NCBI GenBank assembly: GCA_002353225.1 | Contig: DEJF01000054.1 | Location: 1 to 57,825 of the forward strand | Length of the DNA: 57,825 bases | DNA from: Prevotella sp. UBA2755 | Lineage (GTDB): Bacteria; Bacteroidota; Bacteroidia; Bacteroidales; Bacteroidaceae | Direction: 5' to 3' | Shown: in pieces, positions 39,342-48,654 of the stretch | How positions within the stretch are numbered: the first letter of the stretch is position 1 | Layout of the letters: every line of letters starts with the position of its first letter | Made by a program: the position numbers and the translations under genes | Notes under the pieces: generated by a model | Told to the model about the DNA's origin: nothing | Database searches by the model: none | The model's input: only the letters and a program-made list of their open reading frames with translations

Positions 39342-41816
39342 ATGACAAAGAAAAATGCCCTACTTGCACTGCTCATGGTGATTGCCACAGGCATGCAGGC
39401 ACAGAAGCCCGCCATTCCACGTGATGCGGCACTGGAAGCGAAAATTGAGAAGACACTCTCGAAAATGACCCTTGACGAGAAAATCGGACAGATGCTCGAA
39501 CTGAATCTCGATGTCATGGGAAAGATGACCGTTGAGAACGCCAAGGTCGACCGTGAGAAAGTGCGTCAGGTGATGCAGCAGTTCGGTGCCCCTAAGTCCC
39601 AGATGGACGAGGTCATGAGTATGACAGACCAGCAGATTATCGACAGGATGGGCAATTACCCTGTGGACATCTACGAAGGATCCACCAAGAGAGTGTGGAA
39701 ACTGAACGAGATGATGCTCGACACGCTGATCTCGAAATGGAAAGTAGGCTCTATCCTGAATGCCCCTGGCACACGTGCTGCTACCGTAGCACAGTGGCAG
39801 GAGTGGATACAGTTGATACAGAAGAAGTCAATGAAGTATATCGGTATTCCCGACATCTACGGTCTTGACCATAACCACGGTGTGACCTACACACAGGGTG
39901 GAACACTCTTTCCCCAGCCCATCAACCTCGGAGCCTCTTTCAACACTGAACTGGCTCGCACTGGTGCTGAGATTACAGCCTACGAGAGTCGTGCCGCCAA
40001 CTGCCCTTGGGTGTATAACCCCGTCGTAGACCTTGGTCGTGACCAGCGATGGGCACGTATCTGGGAGAGTTTCGGTGAGGATGCCATCGTCAACTCGAAG
40101 ATGGTGGTTGCCGAGATCAAGGGTTATCAGGGTGACGACCCCAACCATATCGACCAGTATCATGTAGGCACTAGTACAAAACACTATTTCGCCTACGGTG
40201 CCCCATGGACTGGCAAGGACCGCACTCCCGCCTACCTTCCAATCCAGATATTGCGTGAGAAATATTTCGAGCCTTTCAAGCAGGCTGCCCTCGCCGGCAC
40301 ACTGACGATGATGGTCAACTCCGCCAGTATCAACGGTGTCCCCGTACATGCCAGTTATGAGTATCTGACTAAATGGCTAAAAGAGGATTTGCAGTGGGAC
40401 GGTATGCTCGTTACCGACTGGGCGGACATCAACAACCTGTATTCCCGTGAGCATGTCGCCAAGGACAAGAAGGATGCCATCCGTATTGCCATCAATGCCG
40501 GTATCGACATGTCAATGGACCCCTATAGCGTAGACTTCTGCATCTTGCTGAAAGAACTCGTTCAGGAAGGCAAGGTATCGATGAGCCGTATCGATGATGC
40601 TGTACGCCGTATCCTCCGTGTGAAATACCGTCTCGGACTCTTCGAGAATCCCAACACTGGCGGTAAAGGCTTCGAGAAATTCGGTTCTGACGAGTTTGCG
40701 AAGAAGTCGTTACAGGCAGCAGAGGAAAGTGAGGTACTGCTGAAGAACGAGGGTAATATGCTACCACTCGCCAAGGGCAAGAAGATTCTGCTCACTGGCC
40801 CTAACGCCAACCAGATGCGCTGTCTACATGGCGGTTGGAGTTATACATGGCAAGGTTCTAAGGCTGAAGACCTCTCTGAGAAATACAATACCATCTACGA
40901 GGCACTGTGCAATAAGTACGGTAAGGACAACATCATCTTAGAACAGGGTGTGACCTATAATGAGGATGGTGCTTATTATGACGAGAACGAGCCACAGATA
41001 CAGAAGGCTGTCGATGCTGCAAAGGGTGCTGATGTCATTATTGCCTGCATTGGTGAGAACTCATATACCGAGACTCCCGGTAACCTCACCGACCTCTGGT
41101 TGTCGGAGAACCAGCGTAACCTCGTGAAGGAACTCGCCAAGACCAACAAGCCCATCATCCTCGTACTCAACGAGGGGCGTCCACGACTGATTGCCGACAT
41201 CGAGCCTCTTGCCAAGGCTGTAGTGGACATCCTGATTCCTGGTAACTACGGTGCTGACGCCCTTGTCAACCTGCTTGCTGGTGACGCTAATTTCTCGGCT
41301 AAGATGCCTTATACCTATCCGCGTGAGATTAACTCCCTGAACACTTATGACTATAAGGTGAGTGAAGAGGTCGGTACGATGGCTGGTGCCTATAACTATG
41401 ACGCTAAGGTCAGTCTGCAATGGCCCTTCGGATTCGGTATGAGTTACACCACCTATGAGTATGCTAACCTGAAAGTCGACAAAAGCCAGTTTACCGCTGA
41501 CGACATACTAACTGTCACCGTTGACGTGAAAAACACGGGCAGCCGTGCCGGTAAGGAGGCTGTACTGCTCTACACCAGCGACCTCGTTGCCTCTGTCGTT
41601 CCTGACAACAAACGTCTCCGCGACTTCACGAAGATAGAACTGCAACCAGGAGAAACGAAGACCGTCACCTTCCAACTGCCAGCCAAGAACCTCGCCTTCG
41701 TAGGTGCTGACGGTCGCTGGACCCTGGAAGAGGGTGACTTCGTACTGAAGGTAGGTAACCAGACAGTAGGTACGGCATGTACACAGACCAAGGTCTGGGA
41801 CGAACCCAATATCTAA
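39342..41816 (+). CDS. Secreted glycoside hydrolase family 3 beta-glucosidase
   Basis: 824 residues. Signal peptide MTKKNALLALLMVIATGMQA. The GH3 N domain starts with KIEKTLSKMTLDEKIGQMLE and holds IYGLDHNHGVTYTQGGTLFP, RDQRWARIWESFGEDAIVNS and the nucleophile Asp in GMLVTDWADINNL. The C domain (KILLTGPNANQMRCLHGGWS, ENSYTETPGNLTDLWLSENQ) and a fibronectin III-like domain (VTVDVKNTGSRAGKEAVLLY) complete the usual BglX architecture. It splits beta-linked oligosaccharides in the periplasm. Expressed from its own promoter; the patatin gene follows by 12 bases. Confidence 0.92.
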   Translation: MTKKNALLALLMVIATGMQAQKPAIPRDAALEAKIEKTLSKMTLDEKIGQMLELNLDVMGKMTVENAKVDREKVRQVMQQFGAPKSQMDEVMSMTDQQIIDRMGNYPVDIYEGSTKRVWKLNEMMLDTLISKWKVGSILNAPGTRAATVAQWQEWIQLIQKKSMKYIGIPDIYGLDHNHGVTYTQGGTLFPQPINLGASFNTELARTGAEITAYESRAANCPWVYNPVVDLGRDQRWARIWESFGEDAIVNSKMVVAEIKGYQGDDPNHIDQYHVGTSTKHYFAYGAPWTGKDRTPAYLPIQILREKYFEPFKQAALAGTLTMMVNSASINGVPVHASYEYLTKWLKEDLQWDGMLVTDWADINNLYSREHVAKDKKDAIRIAINAGIDMSMDPYSVDFCILLKELVQEGKVSMSRIDDAVRRILRVKYRLGLFENPNTGGKGFEKFGSDEFAKKSLQAAEESEVLLKNEGNMLPLAKGKKILLTGPNANQMRCLHGGWSYTWQGSKAEDLSEKYNTIYEALCNKYGKDNIILEQGVTYNEDGAYYDENEPQIQKAVDAAKGADVIIACIGENSYTETPGNLTDLWLSENQRNLVKELAKTNKPIILVLNEGRPRLIADIEPLAKAVVDILIPGNYGADALVNLLAGDANFSAKMPYTYPREINSLNTYDYKVSEEVGTMAGAYNYDAKVSLQWPFGFGMSYTTYEYANLKVDKSQFTADDILTVTVDVKNTGSRAGKEAVLLYTSDLVASVVPDNKRLRDFTKIELQPGETKTVTFQLPAKNLAFVGADGRWTLEEGDFVLKVGNQTVGTACTQTKVWDEPNI

Positions 41817-41828
41817 GTGCATTCCACG

Positions 41829-42677
41829 ATGAGGAGAGGACTGGTATTGGAAGGCGGTGCCATGCGCGGATTGTGGACGGCAGGTGTGACCGATGTGATG
41901 ATGGAACATGGCATTGAGCCTGACGGACTAATCGGTGTATCGGCTGGTGCCGCCTTCGGTTGTAACTATAAGTCACGACAGATAGGACGTGCGATCCGTT
42001 ACAACACCCGTTTCGCTAAGGACGCCCGGTATAGCGGACTACGTTCCCTGTTACGGAGCGGCAACTATTTCAATGCTGAGTTCGGATATCATATAGTACC
42101 CTATGAGTACGACATCTTCGACACACAGACTTTCGAGCAGAACCCCATGACATTCACCGTCGTATGCACCGATGTAATGACAGGACATGCCGTCTATCAT
42201 AATATTGACCATGTGGACTACGACGAACTGGAGTGGCTAAGAGCATCGGCATCGATGCCCTTAGCATCGAAGGTGGTCAAGGTACAAGGTCACCAGTTGT
42301 TGGACGGAGGTGTCGCTGACTCTATCCCGCTGGCGTATTTCGAGTCACAGGGCTATGACCGTAACGTAGTGATCCTGACACAGCCCAAGGGTTTTGTGAA
42401 GGAGCCCAACAAACTGATGCCCATCATGCGCATCGCCCTGCGGAAATATCCCGCTATGCTCAAAGCGATGGCCGAGCGGCATATCATGTACAACCAGGAA
42501 CTGGCGTATGTGGCAAAGGCAGAGGAAGAGGGACGCTGTCTCGTCATCCGCCCTGACGAGAAGATACCCATCGGGCATATCTCCCACGACCTGGACGAGA
42601 TGCGTCATGTGTATGAGACAGGTCGTCAGGTGGGCGAACGCTATATAGAAAGAATCAAAGACTTTTATCATATATGA
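41829..42677 (+). CDS. Patatin-like phospholipase, first copy
   Basis: 282 residues from MRRGLVLEGGAMRG; the GTG four codons upstream is less likely. The patatin motifs are all present: GGAMRG oxyanion loop, GVSAGAAFG with the GxSxG Ser, and DGGVADSIP with the catalytic Asp. It belongs to the bacterial patatin family (esterase-like lipases); the substrate is unknown. The stop overlaps the trmD start by 4 bases. A paralog (43352-44194) lies on the opposite strand after trmD. Confidence 0.87.
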   Translation: MRRGLVLEGGAMRGLWTAGVTDVMMEHGIEPDGLIGVSAGAAFGCNYKSRQIGRAIRYNTRFAKDARYSGLRSLLRSGNYFNAEFGYHIVPYEYDIFDTQTFEQNPMTFTVVCTDVMTGHAVYHNIDHVDYDELEWLRASASMPLASKVVKVQGHQLLDGGVADSIPLAYFESQGYDRNVVILTQPKGFVKEPNKLMPIMRIALRKYPAMLKAMAERHIMYNQELAYVAKAEEEGRCLVIRPDEKIPIGHISHDLDEMRHVYETGRQVGERYIERIKDFYHI

Positions 42678-43348
42678 GAATAGACATCATCACTGTATTG
42701 CCTGAGATGCTGGAGGGCTTCGTACACGAGAGCATACTGGCTCGTGCCGAGAAGAAGGGACTTGCTGAGATCCGACTGCACAACCTGCGTGACTACACGC
42801 TTGACAAATGGAGACGGGTGGACGATTACCCATACGGAGGCTCGGCAGGTATGGTCATGCAGTGTGAGCCTATCGACCGCTGCATCACGGCACTGAAGGC
42901 GGAGCGTGACTACGACGAGGTCATCTTCACCTCTCCTGACGGAGAGCGCTTCGACCAGCACATGGCTAATGAGTTATCACTAAAAGGGAATCTCATCATC
43001 CTCGCAGGACACTATAAAGGAATTGACCAAAGGGTACGTGACCATCTGATTACCAAGGAGATATCAATCGGCGACTTCGTACTGACAGGAGGAGAGTTGG
43101 TGGCTGCAATGATAGCCGATGCTATTGTCAGGGTAGTCCCCGGAGTCATCGGTGACGAGCAGTCGGCACTGAGTGACTGTTTTCAGGACGACCTCCTTGC
43201 CGCCCCTATCTATACCCGTCCTGCCGACTATAAAGGCTGGAAAGTCCCCGACATCCTATTATCGGGCAACGAAGCGAAGATACGAAACTGGGAATTAGAG
43301 CAGGCGATGGAACGCACCCGCAAACTAAGACCTGATTTGCTGAAGTAA
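42674..43348 (+). CDS. trmD: tRNA (guanine-N1-)-methyltransferase
   Basis: 224 residues, standard length. The SPOUT knot is visible: MRIDIITVLPEMLEGFVH, YGGSAGMVMQCEPI, LIILAGHYKGIDQRVRDHLI, and GDFVLTGGELVAAMIADAIV. It methylates G37 of tRNAs. Couples to the patatin gene by an ATGA overlap. The stop lies 3 bases before the convergent patatin gene. Confidence 0.94.
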   Translation: MRIDIITVLPEMLEGFVHESILARAEKKGLAEIRLHNLRDYTLDKWRRVDDYPYGGSAGMVMQCEPIDRCITALKAERDYDEVIFTSPDGERFDQHMANELSLKGNLIILAGHYKGIDQRVRDHLITKEISIGDFVLTGGELVAAMIADAIVRVVPGVIGDEQSALSDCFQDDLLAAPIYTRPADYKGWKVPDILLSGNEAKIRNWELEQAMERTRKLRPDLLK

Positions 43349-43351
43349 CAG

Positions 43352-44194
43352 TTATAAGTATTTACCTATAAACTTCTCCCCTAACAGGAACCCTTCTTCA
43401 TAGAGGCGTTCCAGTTTTTCTACATCCTCACAGATACGTCCAACCTCCAAGGGACGCTCAGGACGGATCACGAGAATCTCCCCCCAGTCCTCCATGCGTT
43501 CTATCAGATCGAGTTGCTTGTTATACTCCTCCGTCCTGCGACTCAGGGCGACACGCAGACGAGGATACTTCTTGTAGATGAACTTGGGTGTCTTGAAATC
43601 TATCTCCGACGAGCGGTAGCCGCGGTTACGGGTCAGTATCACCACATTCTCCTGATGTCCCGTATCAATGGCACGTACGATGGGGATGCTGTCGACAATA
43701 CCGCCATCTAACATCGGGATACCGTCTACCGTCGTGATCTGCGCCACGAAAGGGAGAGAACTGGAAGCCTTGACAATCTGGGTGAGACGCTGGCGGTCAT
43801 ATTTCTCAGAGAGATACATGGCACGTCCCGTCTTGCAATTTGTCGTGACAACCTCGAACACACAAGGATTACGCTCGTAAGTATCATAGTCGAAAGGCAC
43901 AATCTCATTGGGGAAACGCTCATACAGGATCTCTGGGTCGAAGATACTGCCATTGACTATCAGGCTCTTCAACGAGATATAGTCGTACTTCTGCAACATA
44001 TCGATGTTCGACCAACGGGCACGGCGGGGCTGACGACTCATATACGACAAGCCGTTACACGCACCTGCTGACACGGCGACCACATAAGGGAAATACACCT
44101 CATGTTTCATGAACGCGTCAAGTACACCAGAGGTAAACACGCCACGCATTCCACCACCTTCAAGAACCAACCCTGTGTTAGATGTTATTTGCAT
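43352..44194 (-). CDS. Patatin-like phospholipase, second copy
   Basis: 280 residues from MQITSNTGLVLEGGGMRG. Motifs as in the first copy: GGGMRG, AVSAGACNG and DGGIVDSIP. The remaining sequence is clearly related to the first copy in its layout (YERFPNEIVPFDYDTYERNP versus FGYHIVPYEYDIFDTQTFEQ). It also has YNKQLDLIERMEDWGEILVI near the end like YNQELAYVAKAEEEGRCLVI. Likely a duplicated pair around trmD. -7 box TACCTTTG at 44214-44221, 19 bases upstream. Confidence 0.87.
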   Translation of the reverse strand: MQITSNTGLVLEGGGMRGVFTSGVLDAFMKHEVYFPYVVAVSAGACNGLSYMSRQPRRARWSNIDMLQKYDYISLKSLIVNGSIFDPEILYERFPNEIVPFDYDTYERNPCVFEVVTTNCKTGRAMYLSEKYDRQRLTQIVKASSSLPFVAQITTVDGIPMLDGGIVDSIPIVRAIDTGHQENVVILTRNRGYRSSEIDFKTPKFIYKKYPRLRVALSRRTEEYNKQLDLIERMEDWGEILVIRPERPLEVGRICEDVEKLERLYEEGFLLGEKFIGKYL

Positions 44195-44213
44195 TTTAAT
44201 GCTTTTTATGATG

Positions 44214-44251
44214 CAAAGGTAGTATATTTTCATAAATAATGTGTAACTTTG
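44214..44251. promoter_or_regulatory. Divergent promoters of the patatin and aminopeptidase P genes
   Basis: Minus-strand TACCTTTG at 44214-44221 serves the patatin gene (start 44194). Plus-strand TAACTTTG at 44244-44251 serves the aminopeptidase gene (start 44288). Confidence 0.55.
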
Positions 44252-44287
44252 CGAACTAATTGGATAATATTACCGAATTATAGACTT

Positions 44288-45685
44288 ATGTTTGATAAGA
44301 ACACATACGTTCAGCGTCGTTCTGAACTCAAGAAATTGGTAGGCAAAGGTATCATCGTGCTCTTTGGCAACAACGAGGCACCCTGTAACTATCCCGCCAA
44401 CTGCTATGCGCCCATGCGTCAAGACTCTTCCTTCCTCTACTATTTCGGACAGCACCGTGACGGATTGGTAGGAGTGATTGATATTGATAACAACGAAGAG
44501 ATACTCTTCGGTGATGATATCGACGTAGAGGATATCGTATGGATGGGGTTCACACCCTCTGTCAGTGACTTGGCTGCAGAGGTGGGTGTCAGTAAGACAG
44601 CACCTATGTCTGCACTCCGATCTGTATGCTGCGACGGTATCGCGGCACACAGGATCATTCATTTTCTGCCCCCTTATCGTCACGACACGAAGATACAGAT
44701 CATGGATCTGCTGGGTATCCATCCTTCCCAACAGAAGGAGGCAGCCTCGCTGACACTCATCCATGCTGTCGTCAAGATGCGAGCAACAAAGGAGTCACAG
44801 GAGATTGCGGCGATTGATCGTGCCTGTGATGTGGGCTATGCTATGCATACTACTGCACAGTTGCTGATCAAGCCTGGCATGACAGAGCGTTTCATTGGTG
44901 GACAGGTCGACGGTATCGCCCGTTCACTGGCTAACGGTACAAGTTTCGCCACAATCTTCAGTCAGCATGGCGAGATCATGCACGGTAATCCCTCTGAAGC
45001 AAAATTAGAGGCTGGTCGTCTGGCACTCTGTGACGCAGGTTGTGAGTTGGACGACTACTGCTCCGACCATACCCGCACCATGCCTGTCACTGGTAAGTTT
45101 GACCAACGCCAACTGGAAATCTACTCCATCGTGGAGGCATGTCACGACTATGTGTTAGAGGTGGCGAAACCCGGTGTGAGATATATGGACGTACACTTTG
45201 CCGTGTGCCGTATGATGACAGACCGTCTGAAGGAACTCGGTCTCATGAAAGGTAATACTGACGAGGCTGTAAAGGCTGGTGCCCATGCCATGTTCCTACC
45301 TCATGGGCTGGGCCACATGATGGGTATGGATGTTCACGACATGGAGGGACTCGGACAGATATACGTGGGCTTCGACGAGGAGACACGTCCCAATCTGGAG
45401 CAGTTCGGTACCAACTGTCTGCGCATGGGTCGTCAGTTAGAGGAAGGCTTTGTCGTGACTGACGAGCCAGGTATCTATTTCATCCCTGCCCTTATTGACG
45501 AGTGGAAGGCAAGTGGACACTGCAAGGAGTTCATCAACTTCGACAAACTGGAGACCTATAAGGATTTTGGAGGTATCCGTATTGAGGATGACGTGCTGAT
45601 CACGAAGGACGGTTGCCGCTTCTTAGGAACGAAGCGCATCCCTTACCATCCTCAAGAACTGGAAGAATATATGAGTAATAATTAA
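44288..45685 (+). CDS. Aminopeptidase P (M24B family)
   Basis: 465 residues from MFDKNTYVQRRSELKKLV. The AMP_N domain (GIIVLFGNNEAPCNYPANCY, YFGQHRDGLVGVIDIDNNEE) is followed by the pita-bread catalytic domain. Metal ligands are in CDAGCELDDYCSDHTRTMPV, HGLGHMMGMDVHDMEGLG, TDEPGIYFIP and GGIRIEDDVLI. It removes N-terminal residues before proline. Cytoplasmic, no signal peptide. 12 bases before the C1 peptidase gene, so perhaps one peptide-processing unit. Confidence 0.9.
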   Translation: MFDKNTYVQRRSELKKLVGKGIIVLFGNNEAPCNYPANCYAPMRQDSSFLYYFGQHRDGLVGVIDIDNNEEILFGDDIDVEDIVWMGFTPSVSDLAAEVGVSKTAPMSALRSVCCDGIAAHRIIHFLPPYRHDTKIQIMDLLGIHPSQQKEAASLTLIHAVVKMRATKESQEIAAIDRACDVGYAMHTTAQLLIKPGMTERFIGGQVDGIARSLANGTSFATIFSQHGEIMHGNPSEAKLEAGRLALCDAGCELDDYCSDHTRTMPVTGKFDQRQLEIYSIVEACHDYVLEVAKPGVRYMDVHFAVCRMMTDRLKELGLMKGNTDEAVKAGAHAMFLPHGLGHMMGMDVHDMEGLGQIYVGFDEETRPNLEQFGTNCLRMGRQLEEGFVVTDEPGIYFIPALIDEWKASGHCKEFINFDKLETYKDFGGIRIEDDVLITKDGCRFLGTKRIPYHPQELEEYMSNN

Positions 45686-45697
45686 AAATAAAAGACA

Positions 45698-46897
45698 ATG
45701 AGAAAGATTTTAACTCTTGCGCTGCTCGCATTCGTCGCAGTTGGCGCACAAGCAGAGAAGAAAGACTCTGTCAACAAGAACAAGCCTGTGTTCACGGTGA
45801 TTAAGGAGAACCCTATCACCTCTATCAAAGACCAGAACCGCAGTGGTACGTGCTGGGACTACTCTACCCTCTCCTATTTCGAGGCTGAGATCCTAAAGAA
45901 AACAGGTAAGACTTATGACCTCTGTGAGAGTTTCGTGGCTAACAAGACTTACATGGACCGTGCCGTTCAGGTAGTGCGTCTGCATGGTGACTGTCAGTTT
46001 GCACAGGGTGGTTCTGCCTATGACGTTCACTACGTATTACAGCACTATGGTATCTGTCCTGAGGACGCTATGCCATTCCCTGGCTCTCTCTATGGTGACT
46101 CCCTGAATAACTTCAATGAGTTCTTCTCTCTCTTGGAACCATACGTAGAGGCAGTATCAAAGAACAAGGCAAAGAAGATCTCCCCACAGTGGAAAGTCGG
46201 TTTGCAAGGTATCCTCGACGCTTATCTGGGTAAGTGTCCTGAGTCTTTCACCTACGAGGGTAAGACCTATACACCACAGACCTTCGCTGCCAGCCTCGGT
46301 CTCGACTGGAACGACTATGTAAGCATCACCAGTTACACCCATCATCCATTCTATACCGCTTTCCCTGTCGAGGTACAGGACAACTGGCGTAACCCATTGT
46401 CCTATAACGTACCCATGGACGAGATGATGAAGATTATCGACAATGCTATCATGCAAGGCTATACCGTAGCATGGGGCGGTGACGTATCAGAGGATGGATT
46501 CACCCGTAGTGGTCTCGCCTATGCTATCGACACCAAGAAGACGGAGAGCATGCAGGGTTCAGACATGGCTCGCTGGCTGAAACTGTCTGCTGCCAAGAAA
46601 CGTAACCTTATCGACTCTTTAGGATGCACCGTTCCTGAGATTGTTCCTACACAGGAGATGCGTCAAGAGCGTTACGACAACTGGGAACTGACAGACGACC
46701 ACGGTATGCTGATCTACGGTATTGCCAAGGACCAGAACGGTAAGGAATACTATATGGTGAAGAACTCTTGGGGTGAGAGTGGTGACTACAAAGGAATCTG
46801 GTACATGACCAAGACCTTCATCGCTGCTAACACGATGGACTATACCGTCAATAAGAATGCGATTCCTAAGGATATCCGCAAAAAACTCGGACTATAA
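45698..46897 (+). CDS. C1-family cysteine peptidase (aminopeptidase C / bleomycin hydrolase type), secreted
   Basis: 399 residues. Signal peptide MRKILTLALLAFVAVGAQAE. The papain-like triad is visible: Cys in QNRSGTCWDYSTLSYFEAEI, His in DDHGMLIYGIAKDQNGKEYY, and Asn in MVKNSWGESGDYKGIW. The insert pattern is that of PepC/bleomycin hydrolase (FVANKTYMDRAVQVVRLHGD). The signal peptide would place it in the periplasm, unlike cytoplasmic PepC. recJ begins 14 bases later. Confidence 0.9.
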   Translation: MRKILTLALLAFVAVGAQAEKKDSVNKNKPVFTVIKENPITSIKDQNRSGTCWDYSTLSYFEAEILKKTGKTYDLCESFVANKTYMDRAVQVVRLHGDCQFAQGGSAYDVHYVLQHYGICPEDAMPFPGSLYGDSLNNFNEFFSLLEPYVEAVSKNKAKKISPQWKVGLQGILDAYLGKCPESFTYEGKTYTPQTFAASLGLDWNDYVSITSYTHHPFYTAFPVEVQDNWRNPLSYNVPMDEMMKIIDNAIMQGYTVAWGGDVSEDGFTRSGLAYAIDTKKTESMQGSDMARWLKLSAAKKRNLIDSLGCTVPEIVPTQEMRQERYDNWELTDDHGMLIYGIAKDQNGKEYYMVKNSWGESGDYKGIWYMTKTFIAANTMDYTVNKNAIPKDIRKKLGL

Positions 46898-46911
46898 AGA
46901 AAGTCCCCACA

Positions 46912-48654
46912 ATGCACTATCAATGGAATTACAAACCACCTACACCCGAAAGACAGCAAGCGGCTAAGGAACTGGCAGAGAAGATAGGCATGAGTCCTAT
47001 CGTCGCCGACCTGCTGATAGGTCGCGGCATCAAGACGGAGAGTGCTGCAAAGCGGTTCTTCAGACCCATGATGAACGAACTCATCGATCCGTTCCTGATG
47101 AACGATATGGACGTAGCCGTCGATCGTCTGAACGATGCAATGGGGCGCAAGGAGCGCATCATGGTATATGGCGACTATGATGTCGACGGGTGTACAGCGG
47201 TGGCACTGGTGTACAAGTTCCTACAGCAGTTCTATTCCAATATCGAATACTATATCCCCAACCGTGAGGAAGAAGGTTACGGGGTCAGTATCAAGGGAAT
47301 AGACTATGCCAAGGAGACTGGTGTTAAACTGATTATCGTCCTCGACTGCGGTATCAAGGCTATCGAGGAGATTGCCTACGCGAAACAGCAGGGTATCGAC
47401 TTCATCATCTGCGACCACCATGTCCCTGATGAGGTCATGCCACCTGCCGTCGCTATCCTCAACCCCAAGCGGGAAGACTCTACGTACCCCTTCAAGGACC
47501 TGTGTGGATGTGGTGTAGGCTTTAAACTGATGCAGGCGTTTGCGAAGAACAACGGTATTCCTTTCGCACGACTGATTCCTCTCCTCGACCTCTGTGCGGT
47601 GAGTATCGCTGCCGACCTCGTCCCTGTGACGGGTGAGAACCGTATCCTTGCCTTCCACGGACTAAAACAGTTGAACCAAAGCGCATCTATCGGACTGAAA
47701 GCGATTATCGACATCTGTGGGCTCACCGGTCGTGAGTTGACGATGAGTGATATCGTCTTTAAAATAGGTCCTCGTATCAATGCCAGCGGACGCATGCAGA
47801 ATGGTAAGGAGGCCGTGGAGTTGCTGGTGGAGAAAGACTTGCAGAAGGCACTCACTGAGGCTAACCGCATCAATGAGTATAACGAGCAGCGCAAGGATGT
47901 CGACAAGGAGATGACGAAGGAGGCGAATGATATCGTGGCACGGCTGGAAAGCCAGCAGCACATGCAGTCGATCGTCCTCTATGACGAGGGATGGAAAAAA
48001 GGCGTGGTAGGCATTGTCGCCTCCCGTCTGACGGAACTCTATTTCCGTCCTACCGTCGTTCTGACGATCATCGACGGTATCGCCTCCGGCTCGGCACGTA
48101 GTGTTGCCGGCTTCGATATCTACGATGCCATTAAGAGTTGTCGTGACCTATTGGAGAACTTCGGTGGACATACCTATGCCGTCGGCTTGACACTCAGACA
48201 GGAGAATATCCCTGAGTTCCGTCGCCGCTTTCAAGCGTATGTCAGCGGACATATCCTGCCCGAGCAGACTCTGCCGACCCTTGATATTGACGAGGAGGTA
48301 GACTTCAAGGATATCTCCAAGAAACTGCATAACGAGTTACGCCGTCTGGCTCCTCATGGTCCTGACAACCCCAAGCCACTGTTCCTTACCCGTAATGTCT
48401 ACGACTATGGAACATCGAAAGTGGTGGGTAAGCATCAAGAGCATATCAAACTGGAACTGGTAGACTCGAAGTCGGCTGTCGTCATGAACGGTATCGCCTT
48501 CGGACAGAGCGCCGAGGCTCGCTATATCAAGTCAAAGCACTCCTTCGACATCGTCTATACGATAGAGGAGAACACTTACAAGCGTGGTGAGGTGCAGTTG
48601 CAGATAGAGGATATCCGACCATCGGAAGATGAGCAACTATCAGCAAATTCTTAA
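46912..48654 (+). CDS. recJ: Single-stranded-DNA-specific exonuclease RecJ
   Basis: 580 residues. DHH motif I MVYGDYDVDGCTAVALVYKF, motif II VLDCGIKAIEEIA, motif III IICDHHVPDE with the family DHH, and the DHHA1 motif GSARSVAGFDIYDAI, GGHTYAVGLTL. It degrades single-stranded DNA 5' to 3' in repair. The 3' end overlaps the recQ start by 26 bases in another frame, so recQ is translationally coupled to it; the two enzymes also act together in the RecFOR pathway. Confidence 0.94.
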   Translation: MHYQWNYKPPTPERQQAAKELAEKIGMSPIVADLLIGRGIKTESAAKRFFRPMMNELIDPFLMNDMDVAVDRLNDAMGRKERIMVYGDYDVDGCTAVALVYKFLQQFYSNIEYYIPNREEEGYGVSIKGIDYAKETGVKLIIVLDCGIKAIEEIAYAKQQGIDFIICDHHVPDEVMPPAVAILNPKREDSTYPFKDLCGCGVGFKLMQAFAKNNGIPFARLIPLLDLCAVSIAADLVPVTGENRILAFHGLKQLNQSASIGLKAIIDICGLTGRELTMSDIVFKIGPRINASGRMQNGKEAVELLVEKDLQKALTEANRINEYNEQRKDVDKEMTKEANDIVARLESQQHMQSIVLYDEGWKKGVVGIVASRLTELYFRPTVVLTIIDGIASGSARSVAGFDIYDAIKSCRDLLENFGGHTYAVGLTLRQENIPEFRRRFQAYVSGHILPEQTLPTLDIDEEVDFKDISKKLHNELRRLAPHGPDNPKPLFLTRNVYDYGTSKVVGKHQEHIKLELVDSKSAVVMNGIAFGQSAEARYIKSKHSFDIVYTIEENTYKRGEVQLQIEDIRPSEDEQLSANS

